A program made the translations under genes and the position numbers. From Bacillus_I endophytica_A (lineage in GTDB: Bacteria; Bacillota; Bacilli; Bacillales; Bacillaceae_H), in assembly GCF_026790145.1 (NCBI RefSeq), contig NZ_JALAMS010000054.1, positions 1-64,000 on the forward strand: a stretch of DNA of 64,000 bases, in the 5' to 3' direction. Shown in pieces: positions 32,441 to 41,671 of the stretch. The stretch's first letter is position 1, and each line of letters opens with the position of its first letter. A model generated the notes under the pieces. That model was not told the origin of the DNA. It was given only the letters and a program-made list of their open reading frames with translations, and ran no database searches.

Positions 32441-34066
32441 ATGCTGCGATTAGGAAAAGAAGAATTAAAAAATAAAAAAAATTGCTTTGAGAAGATAGGA
32501 ATCAAAACACCGGAATATAACTTTGAGGAAGTTTGGGAAGCTACGAAAAAAGAGCCCCTTTGGTTACACATTGGAGGAGGAAATTTGTTTAGAGCCTTCC
32601 ACTCGGTCTTACAACATCATTTAATAGAATTAAAAGAAGCTGATAAGGGAATTATTGTTGTTTCAACTAGCAATGATGGCAAGATAGAAAAAGCTTATCA
32701 TCCTTACGATAATTTGTGTTTAGATGTTACCATGAAGGTAGATGGAACATTGGATATGGAAGTCATAGCAAGTGTTGCAGAAAGTATCACAGCAGATTCT
32801 AAAACTTCATCTTGGAAAAGGTTGAAGGAAATCTTCAGGAATCCTTCTCTGCAATTTATAACACTTACAATTACTGAAAAAGGATATAATTTAAAAGATA
32901 TTGATGGGAAAATCCAGAGTTCTATTCAAAAAGAAATTGAGCAAGGACTTGATAACCCAAAACATACAATAGTAATATTAACAGCACTTTTATTTGAACG
33001 ATATCAGAATGGGAAAGTACCATTAGCATTGGTAAGTACAGATAATTTTTCTCATAATGGGGATAAGTTAAAAGAGGCTGTTATGACAGTAGCTTCTATG
33101 TGGAAGGAAATGAATACTGTAGATCAAGGGTTTATTGAGTATTTAAATGATGAGAAGGTTATTACGTTTCCATGGAGTATGATTGATAAAATTACCCCGA
33201 ATCCTTCTTTAGATGTACAAGAGAAATTGAAAGAAATAGGATTCGGAAGTATAGATTTAATTCAAACGCGAAAAAATGGACCAACAATAGCGCCTTTTGT
33301 GAATACTGAAGAATCTGAATACCTTGTTATTGAAGATTCTTTTCCAAATGGAAGACCGTCTTTAGAAAAAGTTGGCGTGTATTTTACGGAAAGAGAAGTT
33401 GTTGATCGCGTAGAAAGGATGAAAGTATGCACTTGTTTAAATCCGCTGCATACAGCATTAGCCATATTCGGTTGTTTGCTTAATTATACGTCGATTGCTG
33501 CCGAGATGAAGGATAAAGATTTGAAGGCATTAGTAGAGAAAATTGGGTATGTTGAAGGTATGAAAGTAGTGGTGGATCCTGGGGTTATTAATCCGAGGGA
33601 ATTTTTGAAAGAAGTAATTGAAATACGCTTTGCGAATCCGAACAACCCAGATACACCACAACGAATCGCAACAGATACTTCACAAAAGCTAAGCATTCGT
33701 TTTGGAGAAACATTAAAATTATATGTAGAAAGAGACGACCTAGATGTAAACAACTTAACTTTTATTCCATTAACAATTGCAGCTTGGTGTCGTTATTTAA
33801 TGGGAATTAATGATGATGGTGAAGTATTCACGCTTAGTCCAGATCCTCTGCTAGAAGAGGTACAGCAACATATTCAAAAGATAGAGTTTGGAAATCCAAA
33901 TTCCGTTCGTAATCATTTAAAACCTATACTAACAAATGCACAAATCTTTGGGGTAGATTTATATGAAATCGGTTTGGGAGGAAAAGTAGAAGAATTTTTT
34001 AAATTCCTAATTAAAGCACCAGGTGCAGTAAGAACAACCTTGCATAACATGGTGAGAATGCCTTAG
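32441..34066 (+). CDS. uxuB: Fructuronate reductase (mannitol dehydrogenase family)
   Basis: A 541-residue polyol-specific long-chain dehydrogenase. The N-terminal Rossmann part has LWLHIGGGNLFRAFHSVLQH and the C-terminal domain has CTCLNPLHTALAIFGCLLNY. In this operon context it reduces D-fructuronate to D-mannonate with NADH, linking UxaC to UxuA. ATG 32441 follows AGGAGTTAGGAGAAGG. Last gene of the operon; a perfect terminator follows. Confidence 0.93.
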   Translation: MLRLGKEELKNKKNCFEKIGIKTPEYNFEEVWEATKKEPLWLHIGGGNLFRAFHSVLQHHLIELKEADKGIIVVSTSNDGKIEKAYHPYDNLCLDVTMKVDGTLDMEVIASVAESITADSKTSSWKRLKEIFRNPSLQFITLTITEKGYNLKDIDGKIQSSIQKEIEQGLDNPKHTIVILTALLFERYQNGKVPLALVSTDNFSHNGDKLKEAVMTVASMWKEMNTVDQGFIEYLNDEKVITFPWSMIDKITPNPSLDVQEKLKEIGFGSIDLIQTRKNGPTIAPFVNTEESEYLVIEDSFPNGRPSLEKVGVYFTEREVVDRVERMKVCTCLNPLHTALAIFGCLLNYTSIAAEMKDKDLKALVEKIGYVEGMKVVVDPGVINPREFLKEVIEIRFANPNNPDTPQRIATDTSQKLSIRFGETLKLYVERDDLDVNNLTFIPLTIAAWCRYLMGINDDGEVFTLSPDPLLEEVQQHIQKIEFGNPNSVRNHLKPILTNAQIFGVDLYEIGLGGKVEEFFKFLIKAPGAVRTTLHNMVRMP

Positions 34067-34090
34067 ATGTTTACTGAGGCAAGGAATAAA

Positions 34091-34130
34091 AAAGGCCAAG
34101 CACTTTTTTTAAAAAGTCTTGGCCTTATAT
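34091..34130. terminator. Bidirectional terminator after uxuB
   Basis: AAGGCCAAG and CTTGGCCTT flank an ACTTTTTT/AAAAAGT inner pairing. It separates uxuB from the converging AGCS gene. The rest of 34131-34360 shows nothing coding. Confidence 0.85.
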
Positions 34131-34360
34131 ATATTTCTAAACCTCATATCATAATCTTAGTTAAGAATTCTGCCTATCCCGAAAGAAGGAGGATGTCTTT
34201 TCAAAATCAATAAGAACTTGTCCGTTAATTGTTTGGATTAGCTTTATAAGTCAGTCTCTTACAGGAAATCGTTTTCTAGTTACTAGGGGTGGTTCTTTAC
34301 CAGTATAAGTTTCATATACTCTCTACAAGTTATTCGTGAGGGGATTGATATTCTATCGCT

Positions 34361-35860
34361 TTATTGCATTATTTTTGTCCCTGGTCCACCAGTAGACACT
34401 TTATCTTTGGAAGCCTCACTCTCTATCTCTCTGTATTTTTCTTCCCAGAAATCCGCTCCATCTATTTCTACTTTGCTTGGATCGAAAATTGGATCTTTTC
34501 CTGCTTTTCTTTGAACTTCATAATCTTTTAATACTTTTAAAGCTGGTTTTGTTAGAAGTAAAATAGCAATAAGATTAAGCCACGCCATGCTGCCTATACC
34601 TAAATCCCCTAGAGCCCATAATAAAGATGCTGATTCGACACTTCCAATATAAACCATGAATAAAAATACGATTTTCAGAATCGTTTTCAACCACTGCATT
34701 TTTAGTTTTTTATCAAGATAGATAAGGGTCGTTTCGGCAATATAATAATAAGCCATTAGGGTGGTGAAGGCGAAGAAGAAAATAGCGATAGATACAAATA
34801 TTGATCCAAATCCCGGTAATACAGTGTCTACTGCTTCCTGAGTATAGATGGGGCCAGCTTCAATATTTCCCATCGTTTTCACAATGGGTTCTTTTCCTTC
34901 TGGAGTAACGCTATACATACCGGTTACAAGAATCATAAGAGCCGTCGCTGTACATACAACAATTGTATCGATATAGACTGAAAATGCTTGGACTAACCCT
35001 TGCTTGGCAGGGTGGGAAACTTCAGCTGCCGCCGAACTATATGTTGCTTCCCCAACACCAGCAACATTTGAAAACACGGCTCTTTTAACCCCCCAGGCAA
35101 TCGCTGCCCCAACAATCCCACCAAAGGCCTCATTCACACCAAATGCACTTGAGAATATAAGGGCGAACATAGCGGGAACTTCCTTCATATTTGCAAATAA
35201 AATAATGAATGTAACGACCACATATCCTACAGCCATGAAGGGAACTATTTTGTCTGCGACATTAGCAATCCGCTTAACACCACCAAAAATGATTGTTGCA
35301 AGCAAAACAACCAATAAAACTCCAGTGATGTCCTTATTTATGCCGGATGTATTTTCAAATCCAACAGCAATAGTACTTGATTGTATACCGGGCAATAAGA
35401 ATCCATAGGAAATAGTAACAACGATAGCGACTAACGAAGCAAACCATTTTATCTTTAAACCTTTTTCAATAAAGTAGGGTGTACCTCCTCGGTATTCATT
35501 GCCTACTTTACTTTTGTATACTTGGGCAAGAGTGGACTCGATAAAAGCACTGGCTCCTCCTAATAGAGCCATAATCCACATCCAGAACACCGCCCCTGGT
35601 CCTCCAAAGGCAATCGCTGTCGCTACACCTGCTATATTACCAATTCCTACACGTCCTGCTAGAGCCATACAAAAAGCCTGAAAAGATGATACTCCTGAAT
35701 CAGAACTTTTGCCTTCGAACAGCAATTTAATCATTTCTTTAAAATAGCGTATCTGCAGAAAGCGGGTCGTAATCGAGAAAAATAATCCTGCTCCAAGGGC
35801 AAAGACAACTAATCCGAGGCTCCATACTTGTCCAACTAACCATTCCACTAATTTTTCCAT
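34361..35860 (-). CDS. AGCS-family sodium:amino acid symporter
   Basis: A 499-residue membrane protein with about eleven helices of the alanine-or-glycine:cation symporter family (AlsT type). Signature stretches: MALAGRVGIGNIAGVATAIA, FWMWIMALLGGASAFIESTL and VGVGEATYSS-like VAGVGEATYSSAAAEVSHPA. It imports small amino acids with Na+. Placed downstream of hydroxyproline genes on the same strand, it is the natural candidate for hydroxyproline uptake, though a 258-bp gap separates it from them. ATG 35860 follows AGGGAGGAATTGG. Confidence 0.88.
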   Translation of the reverse strand: MEKLVEWLVGQVWSLGLVVFALGAGLFFSITTRFLQIRYFKEMIKLLFEGKSSDSGVSSFQAFCMALAGRVGIGNIAGVATAIAFGGPGAVFWMWIMALLGGASAFIESTLAQVYKSKVGNEYRGGTPYFIEKGLKIKWFASLVAIVVTISYGFLLPGIQSSTIAVGFENTSGINKDITGVLLVVLLATIIFGGVKRIANVADKIVPFMAVGYVVVTFIILFANMKEVPAMFALIFSSAFGVNEAFGGIVGAAIAWGVKRAVFSNVAGVGEATYSSAAAEVSHPAKQGLVQAFSVYIDTIVVCTATALMILVTGMYSVTPEGKEPIVKTMGNIEAGPIYTQEAVDTVLPGFGSIFVSIAIFFFAFTTLMAYYYIAETTLIYLDKKLKMQWLKTILKIVFLFMVYIGSVESASLLWALGDLGIGSMAWLNLIAILLLTKPALKVLKDYEVQRKAGKDPIFDPSKVEIDGADFWEEKYREIESEASKDKVSTGGPGTKIMQ

Positions 35861-36118
35861 CCAATTCCTCCCTAATATAATGTTTGTATGTTCAAGAAAA
35901 AAGATATTAATTATTTAAATATTCAGAAAAATAAAGTGCTGTTAGTACCAGTTTTTAAGTGCATAAGAGACAATTCGTTTTGGATGTCTGAGTGTTTATA
36001 GCTACCAAATGGGGCTGCGGTGCTTATATTGTAATCATTAATTTATAATTCCATACTTTTTTGATCACACACCTGCAGCTAGGCCAAATGGAGTTATTAG
36101 TTGCTTTTTTTATGTGAA

Positions 36119-37072
36119 TTATTTTAATAAGAAACCAGTTGGTAAAGGATCTGTCGAATCTAATATAAATTTTTGTATTCCTGTAATAAAGCCACGGCTT
36201 GCCAACGTAAACGTATATCCACTTTCTGTTTGTTTGGCAGATTGTACAGTCAAAGAGCTCTCAAAAATACTTTCATTTACAAATGGTGGTTCCATGTACA
36301 ATCTACTATTAGAAAGCAAGCTTGTATAACATGTCATTGTTGATCCAAAGCCAGGGGAACGAACTATATACTCATCATTACGAAAAGTGAGCGTTTTAAT
36401 TCTCTTCTCTTCTAGATGGGAAGTATCCATTAAAATGATATTTTTTACAGGTGTTTTTGATTTGAGAGACTGAAGGACTGTTTTTCCCCATTTCTTCAAT
36501 TCGGAAAGCTCTTCAATACGAATTTCTGCAGAAGTATCACATTTTTCAAACACAGCATATAATTGATCGGCTTGTACGAGAGAGAAGCGGGAATTTAAAT
36601 GCTCATAAGGTAATGGAATATTTACGTGGGTTACTTGACATGGTTCACTTTCTATCAGAACCGAAACGACTTCATCATTCTCTATAGTAGCAGTAACTGG
36701 GATCACACCACTGACTGTTTCAATTTTGTATTTATTTGACGCCCTTGGTTTTAAATAGCCGCATTCCAGTAAAGCTGTAATCACGGCAACAATGCCACCA
36801 TAATGAAGAGGGACTGTTCCTTCATGATTTAAAAATATGACTGCAGCATCTGCTTCCTGATTAACCGGCGGAATAATAAGACAGCCATTTATGCCTGCGA
36901 ACCCTCGTGGTTCATTTAATAAAAGGTTGATTTCTTCTAGAAAAACATGCGAAAGCTGTTTATTTAATTGTTTCAAGTTTTGGTAATGAATGAAAGGTAC
37001 GTCTTTGATAATACGAAAAGCTTCACCAGCTACGTGTACATCTATTGTTGAGTACATTTTTTGAATCTTCAT
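36119..37072 (-). CDS. Proline racemase-like protein lacking both catalytic cysteines
   Basis: A 317-residue member of the proline racemase fold, starting with TIDVHVAGEAFRI and NEPRGFAGINGCLI like its neighbour. The two catalytic positions differ: the MCGHDTIG motif of active members is replaced by LHYGGIVA, and RSPCGTGT by RSPGFGST. No Cys is present at either position, so classical racemase, epimerase or dehydratase chemistry is unlikely. It overlaps the upstream racemase gene by 4 bp (ATGA type), so the two are translated together. A regulatory, substrate-binding or heteromer role is possible. Confidence 0.85.
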   Translation of the reverse strand: MKIQKMYSTIDVHVAGEAFRIIKDVPFIHYQNLKQLNKQLSHVFLEEINLLLNEPRGFAGINGCLIIPPVNQEADAAVIFLNHEGTVPLHYGGIVAVITALLECGYLKPRASNKYKIETVSGVIPVTATIENDEVVSVLIESEPCQVTHVNIPLPYEHLNSRFSLVQADQLYAVFEKCDTSAEIRIEELSELKKWGKTVLQSLKSKTPVKNIILMDTSHLEEKRIKTLTFRNDEYIVRSPGFGSTMTCYTSLLSNSRLYMEPPFVNESIFESSLTVQSAKQTESGYTFTLASRGFITGIQKFILDSTDPLPTGFLLK

Positions 37073-38106
37073 TTTACGTCCTCCGTTTCATGTTGCATAG
37101 GGGGAATAAGTAAGAACCCTTCTTTAAGTGGATCTTTTTCGTTGTAGAAGAATTGATGCAACCCCATTAACCAAGCAGATCCTGTGATTCTAGTCACTAC
37201 AGCTTCATGACCTTCCACATCTGTTGTTTCCAATATACGTCCTCTAAATAGGGAACCAACAATACTTTCATGAACAAAATCTTCGCCAATTGAAATTTCT
37301 TGATTACTATATAGCACGGCTAATTTAGCAGAGGTACCTGTTCCGCATGGAGAACGATCAATTCCTCCTGGAGGGACAATCACTGTGTTTTTTACATCTG
37401 CTTCTTCATGAGTTGGTTCAGTGAAAAATTCAACATGGGTTAACCCTCGAATAAATGAATATTGTGGGTGAATAATTTCTGTTTTTTCATTAATGGTGTT
37501 TCGAATGTTGATGGCTTTTTCGATTATGGTGGAAGCATTCTCTGGAATTAAATCCAATCCAACAGATTTAGCATCAATAATCGCATAAAAATTCCCACCA
37601 TATGCAATGTCAGCATTGATACGCCCAATTCCTTCGACATCAACAGAAACTTTCTTTAAAAGAAATGCTGGAATATTGCAAAAAGAAACTTCTTTTGCTT
37701 TTCCATTTTCAACGGAAATATCCACCTCAACGAGTCCAGCAGGCGTATCTAGCTTTAATGAAGTAACAGGCTCTTGGACAGGGATTAATCCCGATTCAAT
37801 TAAAGCAGTACATACACCAATCGTATCATGACCACACATTGGTAGATATCCACCGGTTTCTATGTAAATCACGCCAATATCTGCTTCTGGATGGCACGGA
37901 TCGGTTAACAAAGCACCAGACATAACATCGTGACCCCGTGGTTCGTTCATTAAAAGCTTGCGGATCCAGTTATACTTCTTTTGCATATAAAGCATTTTTT
38001 CCGACATGGTTTTTCCTACTAGTTCCGGAAGACCACTAATCAGCGTCCTCGTTGGATTGCCACCTGTATGTGTATCAATTGTTGTAAAGACTTTTTGTGC
38101 TCTCAT
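37069..38106 (-). CDS. Proline racemase / 4-hydroxyproline 2-epimerase
   Basis: A 345-residue racemase with both catalytic cysteines: MCGHDTIGVCTAL and DRSPCGTGTSAKLAVL, plus THTGGNPTRTL and NEPRGHDVMSG. It inverts C-alpha of proline or trans-4-hydroxy-L-proline by a two-base Cys mechanism. In this cluster, with D-amino acid-type oxidoreductases and a pyrroline-hydroxycarboxylate deaminase, the epimerase role (trans-4-L-Hyp to cis-4-D-Hyp) is the better fit. It overlaps the FAD oxidase gene upstream by 4 bp. Confidence 0.9.
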   Translation of the reverse strand: MRAQKVFTTIDTHTGGNPTRTLISGLPELVGKTMSEKMLYMQKKYNWIRKLLMNEPRGHDVMSGALLTDPCHPEADIGVIYIETGGYLPMCGHDTIGVCTALIESGLIPVQEPVTSLKLDTPAGLVEVDISVENGKAKEVSFCNIPAFLLKKVSVDVEGIGRINADIAYGGNFYAIIDAKSVGLDLIPENASTIIEKAINIRNTINEKTEIIHPQYSFIRGLTHVEFFTEPTHEEADVKNTVIVPPGGIDRSPCGTGTSAKLAVLYSNQEISIGEDFVHESIVGSLFRGRILETTDVEGHEAVVTRITGSAWLMGLHQFFYNEKDPLKEGFLLIPPMQHETEDVK

Positions 38107-39278
38107 CGACCCAACACCCTTTCTTTAAAACGATTAAAGCTAAGCGGTTCAATAGGAATAGACGTTTCTTTTTTATTAATTAATTCTTCAACTATTTTTC
38201 CTGTTACTGCTGCTAAGCTGATTCCATCACCTTCATGACCAGCTGCAATATAATAGTTTGGAATCTTGTCCACCCGTGAAACGATTGGCAAATGGTCTTC
38301 CGTCCATGGTCTCAGCCCTGCATACGAACGAATTACCATCATATCTGCCATTTTTGGATAAAAGCGGATTGCTCTGTTAGCAATACATTTGATGATCTTG
38401 TTGTTTACTTTTGTATTAAAACCAACGAATTCTCTGCTGCTTCCAATTAAAAAATTCTGACTTTCCGTTGGTTCAAAGACAAGTGCTACCCCGTATTTTT
38501 CAGTTAGTGGATCAACACGACGCTGTCCCCCAAACTTAGAAATTAGGTAACCAAACTCCATTACTTTCCGAGCTCCTACATGTTCTTGTCTTGAGGCAAC
38601 GATAATATGTCCTTTTCTCGGTTCAATCGGTATCGAAAGATCGAGCATTTTTCCTATTCGAGGAGCCCATACCCCAGCTGCATTGACGACATGATCTGCA
38701 GTAAACACTCCGTTAGTCGTTTCTACAGTAAATGAACGGCTATTTTGCTTTTTTATCCCCTTAACTTCAGTATGTTTGAAGGCTTTGGCTCCTAATTTTT
38801 TTGCTTCCTTGAGAAGAGAAAAAGCTAGTAGATAAGGGTTAACCGTGGAATCAGTAGCACATTCTAATCCGCCTAATAAGTCATCTGCAAAAAAGGGGGA
38901 CTCCTGCTTAATATACTGTCGGTCAAGCATTCGAAATGGTAAACCAGCGGCTTTTTGACGGTCGACCCATTTTTGGGCTGCTTCCATCTCTTCGTCTGAC
39001 TCACAAACAAGAATGCTTCCTGGAGCTCGGTATTCAAAAGGGTGCTCTAATTCTCTGCTTAATGTATCCACTAACTCCTGGCTAAATAACGACATTTGAC
39101 TATCAAAACCCGGGTCTTTATCAATCGCCAAAATATTGCCGTCACATCGTGAAGACGTGCCACTGACAAATTCTCCTTTTTCAATTATGGTTACATCTCT
39201 ACCATATTTAGAAGCATAATAGGCTATCGAACAGCCAATAATTCCTCCACCAATTACTAAAACGTCACAGTGTCTCAC
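38103..39278 (-). CDS. FAD-dependent oxidoreductase, D-hydroxyproline dehydrogenase subunit type
   Basis: A 391-residue DadA-like flavoprotein. The N-terminal CDVLVIGGGIIGCSIAYYAS binds FAD; VVNAAGVWAPRIG and LRPWTEDHLPIV are typical of D-amino acid/sarcosine oxidase folds. It would oxidise cis-4-hydroxy-D-proline to pyrroline-4-hydroxy-2-carboxylate, together with the plus-strand FAD and 2Fe-2S subunits. I start at GTG 39278 because AGGGGAG is 9 bp upstream and because the sigma-54 promoter covers 39322-39338; the longer frame from 39326 would begin inside the promoter. First gene of the minus-strand hydroxyproline operon. Confidence 0.87.
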   Translation of the reverse strand: MRHCDVLVIGGGIIGCSIAYYASKYGRDVTIIEKGEFVSGTSSRCDGNILAIDKDPGFDSQMSLFSQELVDTLSRELEHPFEYRAPGSILVCESDEEMEAAQKWVDRQKAAGLPFRMLDRQYIKQESPFFADDLLGGLECATDSTVNPYLLAFSLLKEAKKLGAKAFKHTEVKGIKKQNSRSFTVETTNGVFTADHVVNAAGVWAPRIGKMLDLSIPIEPRKGHIIVASRQEHVGARKVMEFGYLISKFGGQRRVDPLTEKYGVALVFEPTESQNFLIGSSREFVGFNTKVNNKIIKCIANRAIRFYPKMADMMVIRSYAGLRPWTEDHLPIVSRVDKIPNYYIAAGHEGDGISLAAVTGKIVEELINKKETSIPIEPLSFNRFKERVLGR

Positions 39279-39321
39279 ATATCTTTTCTCCCCTCGGTGA
39301 AATTGTTTCATCGTTAAATAT

Positions 39322-39338
39322 TGCAATTAATGTGCCAA
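39322..39338 (-). promoter_or_regulatory. Sigma-54 (-24/-12) promoter, minus strand
   Basis: TTGGCACATTAATTGCA has the invariant GG and GC 12 bp apart, as required by SigL/sigma-54. It would start transcription near 39310 and drive the oxidase, racemase, racemase-like and possibly transporter genes. Confidence 0.85.
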
Positions 39339-39503
39339 CTTAGTTCAAATTTCTGCATATAGAGAATGTTTTTCTATCTTCTGATGTTAGATCTAATTGA
39401 CAGAGACCAAAGAACATGAAGGGGTGCGAAGCAAAAATAAGGGAAAACACTATTTTTTTAGAAAGTGCGACATTTTATTTATATAACTAGACATTTATTA
39501 AAT

Positions 39504-39636
39504 ATTGATTCAATCTGGTTCTCTTAATTTTAAAAAATATAATATTGATTGCCTCTTAACTAATAACAAAATTGATTGTAAAAATATTTTGAACATTTTA
39601 TGAACAAATGTATAATTTTTTATACAGTGTTGATTG
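39504..39636. repeat. Four TTGATT repeats, candidate activator-binding region
   Basis: ATTGATT occurs at 39504, 39544 and 39571, and GTTGATTG at 39629, in the 325 bp between the minus-strand sigma-54 promoter and the activator gene. Enhancer-type activators bind repeated upstream sites, so these are candidates. In AT-rich DNA some recurrence is expected by chance. Confidence 0.35.
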
Positions 39637-39663
39637 TTTTTTACAGTTTAGGAGGGGAACACT

Positions 39664-41325
39664 ATGGTATTTTCATTACCGTCAGTAAAAGAACTAATGA
39701 TGAATGTATCGTTTGATAGGAGTCACATTGAACGAAAAAATGGCGAGTTTTATTATCGTTCAACAGCCAAAACAGCTGAACTTCTATGTAAGACCGTAGA
39801 TGAGAATGAGTCATTCTCTACATTGTTAGAAGCATTTACCCATCATTCTGCAGTTGTTATTCTAGATTCAAACAAAAACCCTGTAGGCTGTATAACAGCC
39901 TCCCGAATGATTCGTTTTCTTTATAACTACTACAATCAATTGAAAGCATTTTATAAGACTATTATTCAAACTTCAGATGCCTCAGTTACGGTTATTGATG
40001 CTAAGGAGAATGTTTGCACATGGACGGAAGGGGCGGAAAAGATATTCTCGGTTACCCATCAAGATATAATGGGGCAGCCTATTACTGACTTTTTTGACTA
40101 TAAAAAATTAGAAATTTTGCAATCACTGTATAAAGGAAAAAGTATTGTAGGTCATTACCATCAGCCTCGATCTGATTTATTTGTCTTAATTAACTCTAAT
40201 CCTGTTTATTTAGAGGGAGAGATTATCGGTGCAGTCGTCTTAGAAACAGATGTCACGAATCAAGTAGCACTTAATGAAAAGTTATTTAACATGTCCAACG
40301 AAGTACATCGTTTAGAACAAGAAGTAGCGAAGTATAAGGATTCATCTGACCCCTTTCATTCCATTAAAGGAAAGAGTTCTGCCTTACAAAGAACAGTGAA
40401 CTTGGCTAGAAAGGTGTGTTCTGTTAAATCTACAGTTTTAATACTAGGGGAGAGTGGTGTGGGGAAAGAAGTGTTCGCTAAAGCTATTCATGAAGCGAGT
40501 GAAGAGCCAAACGCACCTTTTATTTCAATTAATTGCGGTGCAATACCAGCATCTTTATTTGAAAGTGAATTGTTCGGGTATGAGCGCGGCGCCTTCTCAG
40601 GGGCTAACAGTAAAGGGAAAAAAGGAAAAATAGAATTAGCAAAAGGAGGTACATTATTTCTTGATGAAATAGGTGAAATGCCGCTCGAAATGCAAGTAAA
40701 GCTTCTACGGGTATTTCAAGAGCGGAGATATTATCGTGTTGGGGGAGAGAAAGAAATTGATATCAACTTTCGTCTCATTGCGGCTACAAATCGTGATTTA
40801 CATGAACTAATGAAAGAAGGGAAGTTTCGAGAAGATCTATATTACCGCTTAAATGTAGTCAGTCTAAACATCCCTCCTTTAAGGGAGCGGAAAGAAGATA
40901 TTATTGAATTGACTCACTATTTTTTAAATGATTTTTCATTAAGCTATCAACGACCTATTCATGAATTTCCTCCAGAGGTAATACAGGAAATGCTTCGTTA
41001 TGATTGGCCTGGCAATATTCGCGAACTTCGCAATATCGTTGAACGGCTTATCGTATTTGCAACAGATGGCGTAATAAAAAGAGAATATTTGCCCTTTAAT
41101 ACAAGTAATATCAGCTTTGAAAGTACTCCAAAGAATGCATCTATTGTAATTAAAGAAAATGACTCTACAATACTACCGCTCCAAGAAGAAATGAATCAAC
41201 ATGAGAAAAAAATAATTGAAAGAGCGTTACAAATTTTAGATGGAAACAAATTAGAATGCGCTAAGCAGCTCGGTATTACAAGAGCTACTTTATACAATCG
41301 ATTGAAGCGGCTTGGTATAAATTAA
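39664..41325 (+). CDS. Sigma-54-dependent transcriptional activator with PAS domain
   Basis: A 553-residue enhancer-binding protein. An N-terminal sensor region has a CBS-like piece (about residues 50-90) and a PAS domain (about 100-205, ASVTVIDAKENVCTWTEGAE). The AAA+ domain has Walker A GESGVGKE (262-269), the sigma-54 contact loop GAFSGA (309-314) and GGTLFLDEIGEMPLEMQVKL. A Fis-type HTH closes the protein (AKQLGITRATLYNRLKRLG). AGGAGGGGAACACT precedes ATG 39664. It sits between two outward -24/-12 promoters and presumably senses hydroxyproline or a product of it. Confidence 0.93.
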   Translation: MVFSLPSVKELMMNVSFDRSHIERKNGEFYYRSTAKTAELLCKTVDENESFSTLLEAFTHHSAVVILDSNKNPVGCITASRMIRFLYNYYNQLKAFYKTIIQTSDASVTVIDAKENVCTWTEGAEKIFSVTHQDIMGQPITDFFDYKKLEILQSLYKGKSIVGHYHQPRSDLFVLINSNPVYLEGEIIGAVVLETDVTNQVALNEKLFNMSNEVHRLEQEVAKYKDSSDPFHSIKGKSSALQRTVNLARKVCSVKSTVLILGESGVGKEVFAKAIHEASEEPNAPFISINCGAIPASLFESELFGYERGAFSGANSKGKKGKIELAKGGTLFLDEIGEMPLEMQVKLLRVFQERRYYRVGGEKEIDINFRLIAATNRDLHELMKEGKFREDLYYRLNVVSLNIPPLRERKEDIIELTHYFLNDFSLSYQRPIHEFPPEVIQEMLRYDWPGNIRELRNIVERLIVFATDGVIKREYLPFNTSNISFESTPKNASIVIKENDSTILPLQEEMNQHEKKIIERALQILDGNKLECAKQLGITRATLYNRLKRLGIN

Positions 41326-41343
41326 TCCTCGTTCATCTCTAAG

Positions 41344-41360
41344 TTGGCACGTTTCTTGCA
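41344..41360 (+). promoter_or_regulatory. Sigma-54 (-24/-12) promoter, plus strand
   Basis: TTGGCACGTTTCTTGCA is almost the perfect consensus, with GG (41346-41347) and GC (41358-41359) 12 bp apart. It lies 39 bp before the 2Fe-2S gene and would drive the dehydrogenase subunits. Confidence 0.93.
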
Positions 41361-41398
41361 TAATATTTTTATATAAAGAGATTAGAGGAGGAATACAA

Positions 41399-41671
41399 AT
41401 GCCTAACAAAGAGAGCGTTGTTATTTGTCGCTGTGAGGAAGTTACTTATGAGCAACTTCGATCAACAGCAAATGAACATACATGCACAGCAAGAGAATTG
41501 AAATTAAGAACAAGGGCAGGGATGGGTTTTTGTGGTGGTCGTACATGCAGGCTAACATTAGATAAGATTATCGAAAGTGTCATTCCTAATGTTTCCTCTA
41601 GTGAAATTCCACTAAAATACCAGCCACCAATTCGACCGGTAACGTTTGGAACAGTAGGTGAAAATCAATGA
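41399..41671 (+). CDS. BFD-like 2Fe-2S protein, dehydrogenase subunit
   Basis: A 90-residue protein with the four-Cys pattern of bacterioferritin-associated-ferredoxin-like domains: ICRCEEVTYEQL, then GFCGGRTC. In many D-hydroxyproline dehydrogenases and HcnB-like proteins this domain is fused to the FAD subunit; here it is a separate gene in front. It should carry electrons between flavin centres. Preceded by AGAGGAGGAATACAA and overlapping the next gene by 4 bp. Confidence 0.85.
   Translation: MPNKESVVICRCEEVTYEQLRSTANEHTCTARELKLRTRAGMGFCGGRTCRLTLDKIIESVIPNVSSSEIPLKYQPPIRPVTFGTVGENQ

Noticed and set aside
34361..35860. Sigma-54 promoter before the AGCS transporter
   Set aside because: A GG...GC pair near 36070-36090 has 9-bp spacing, not 12, so it does not fit.
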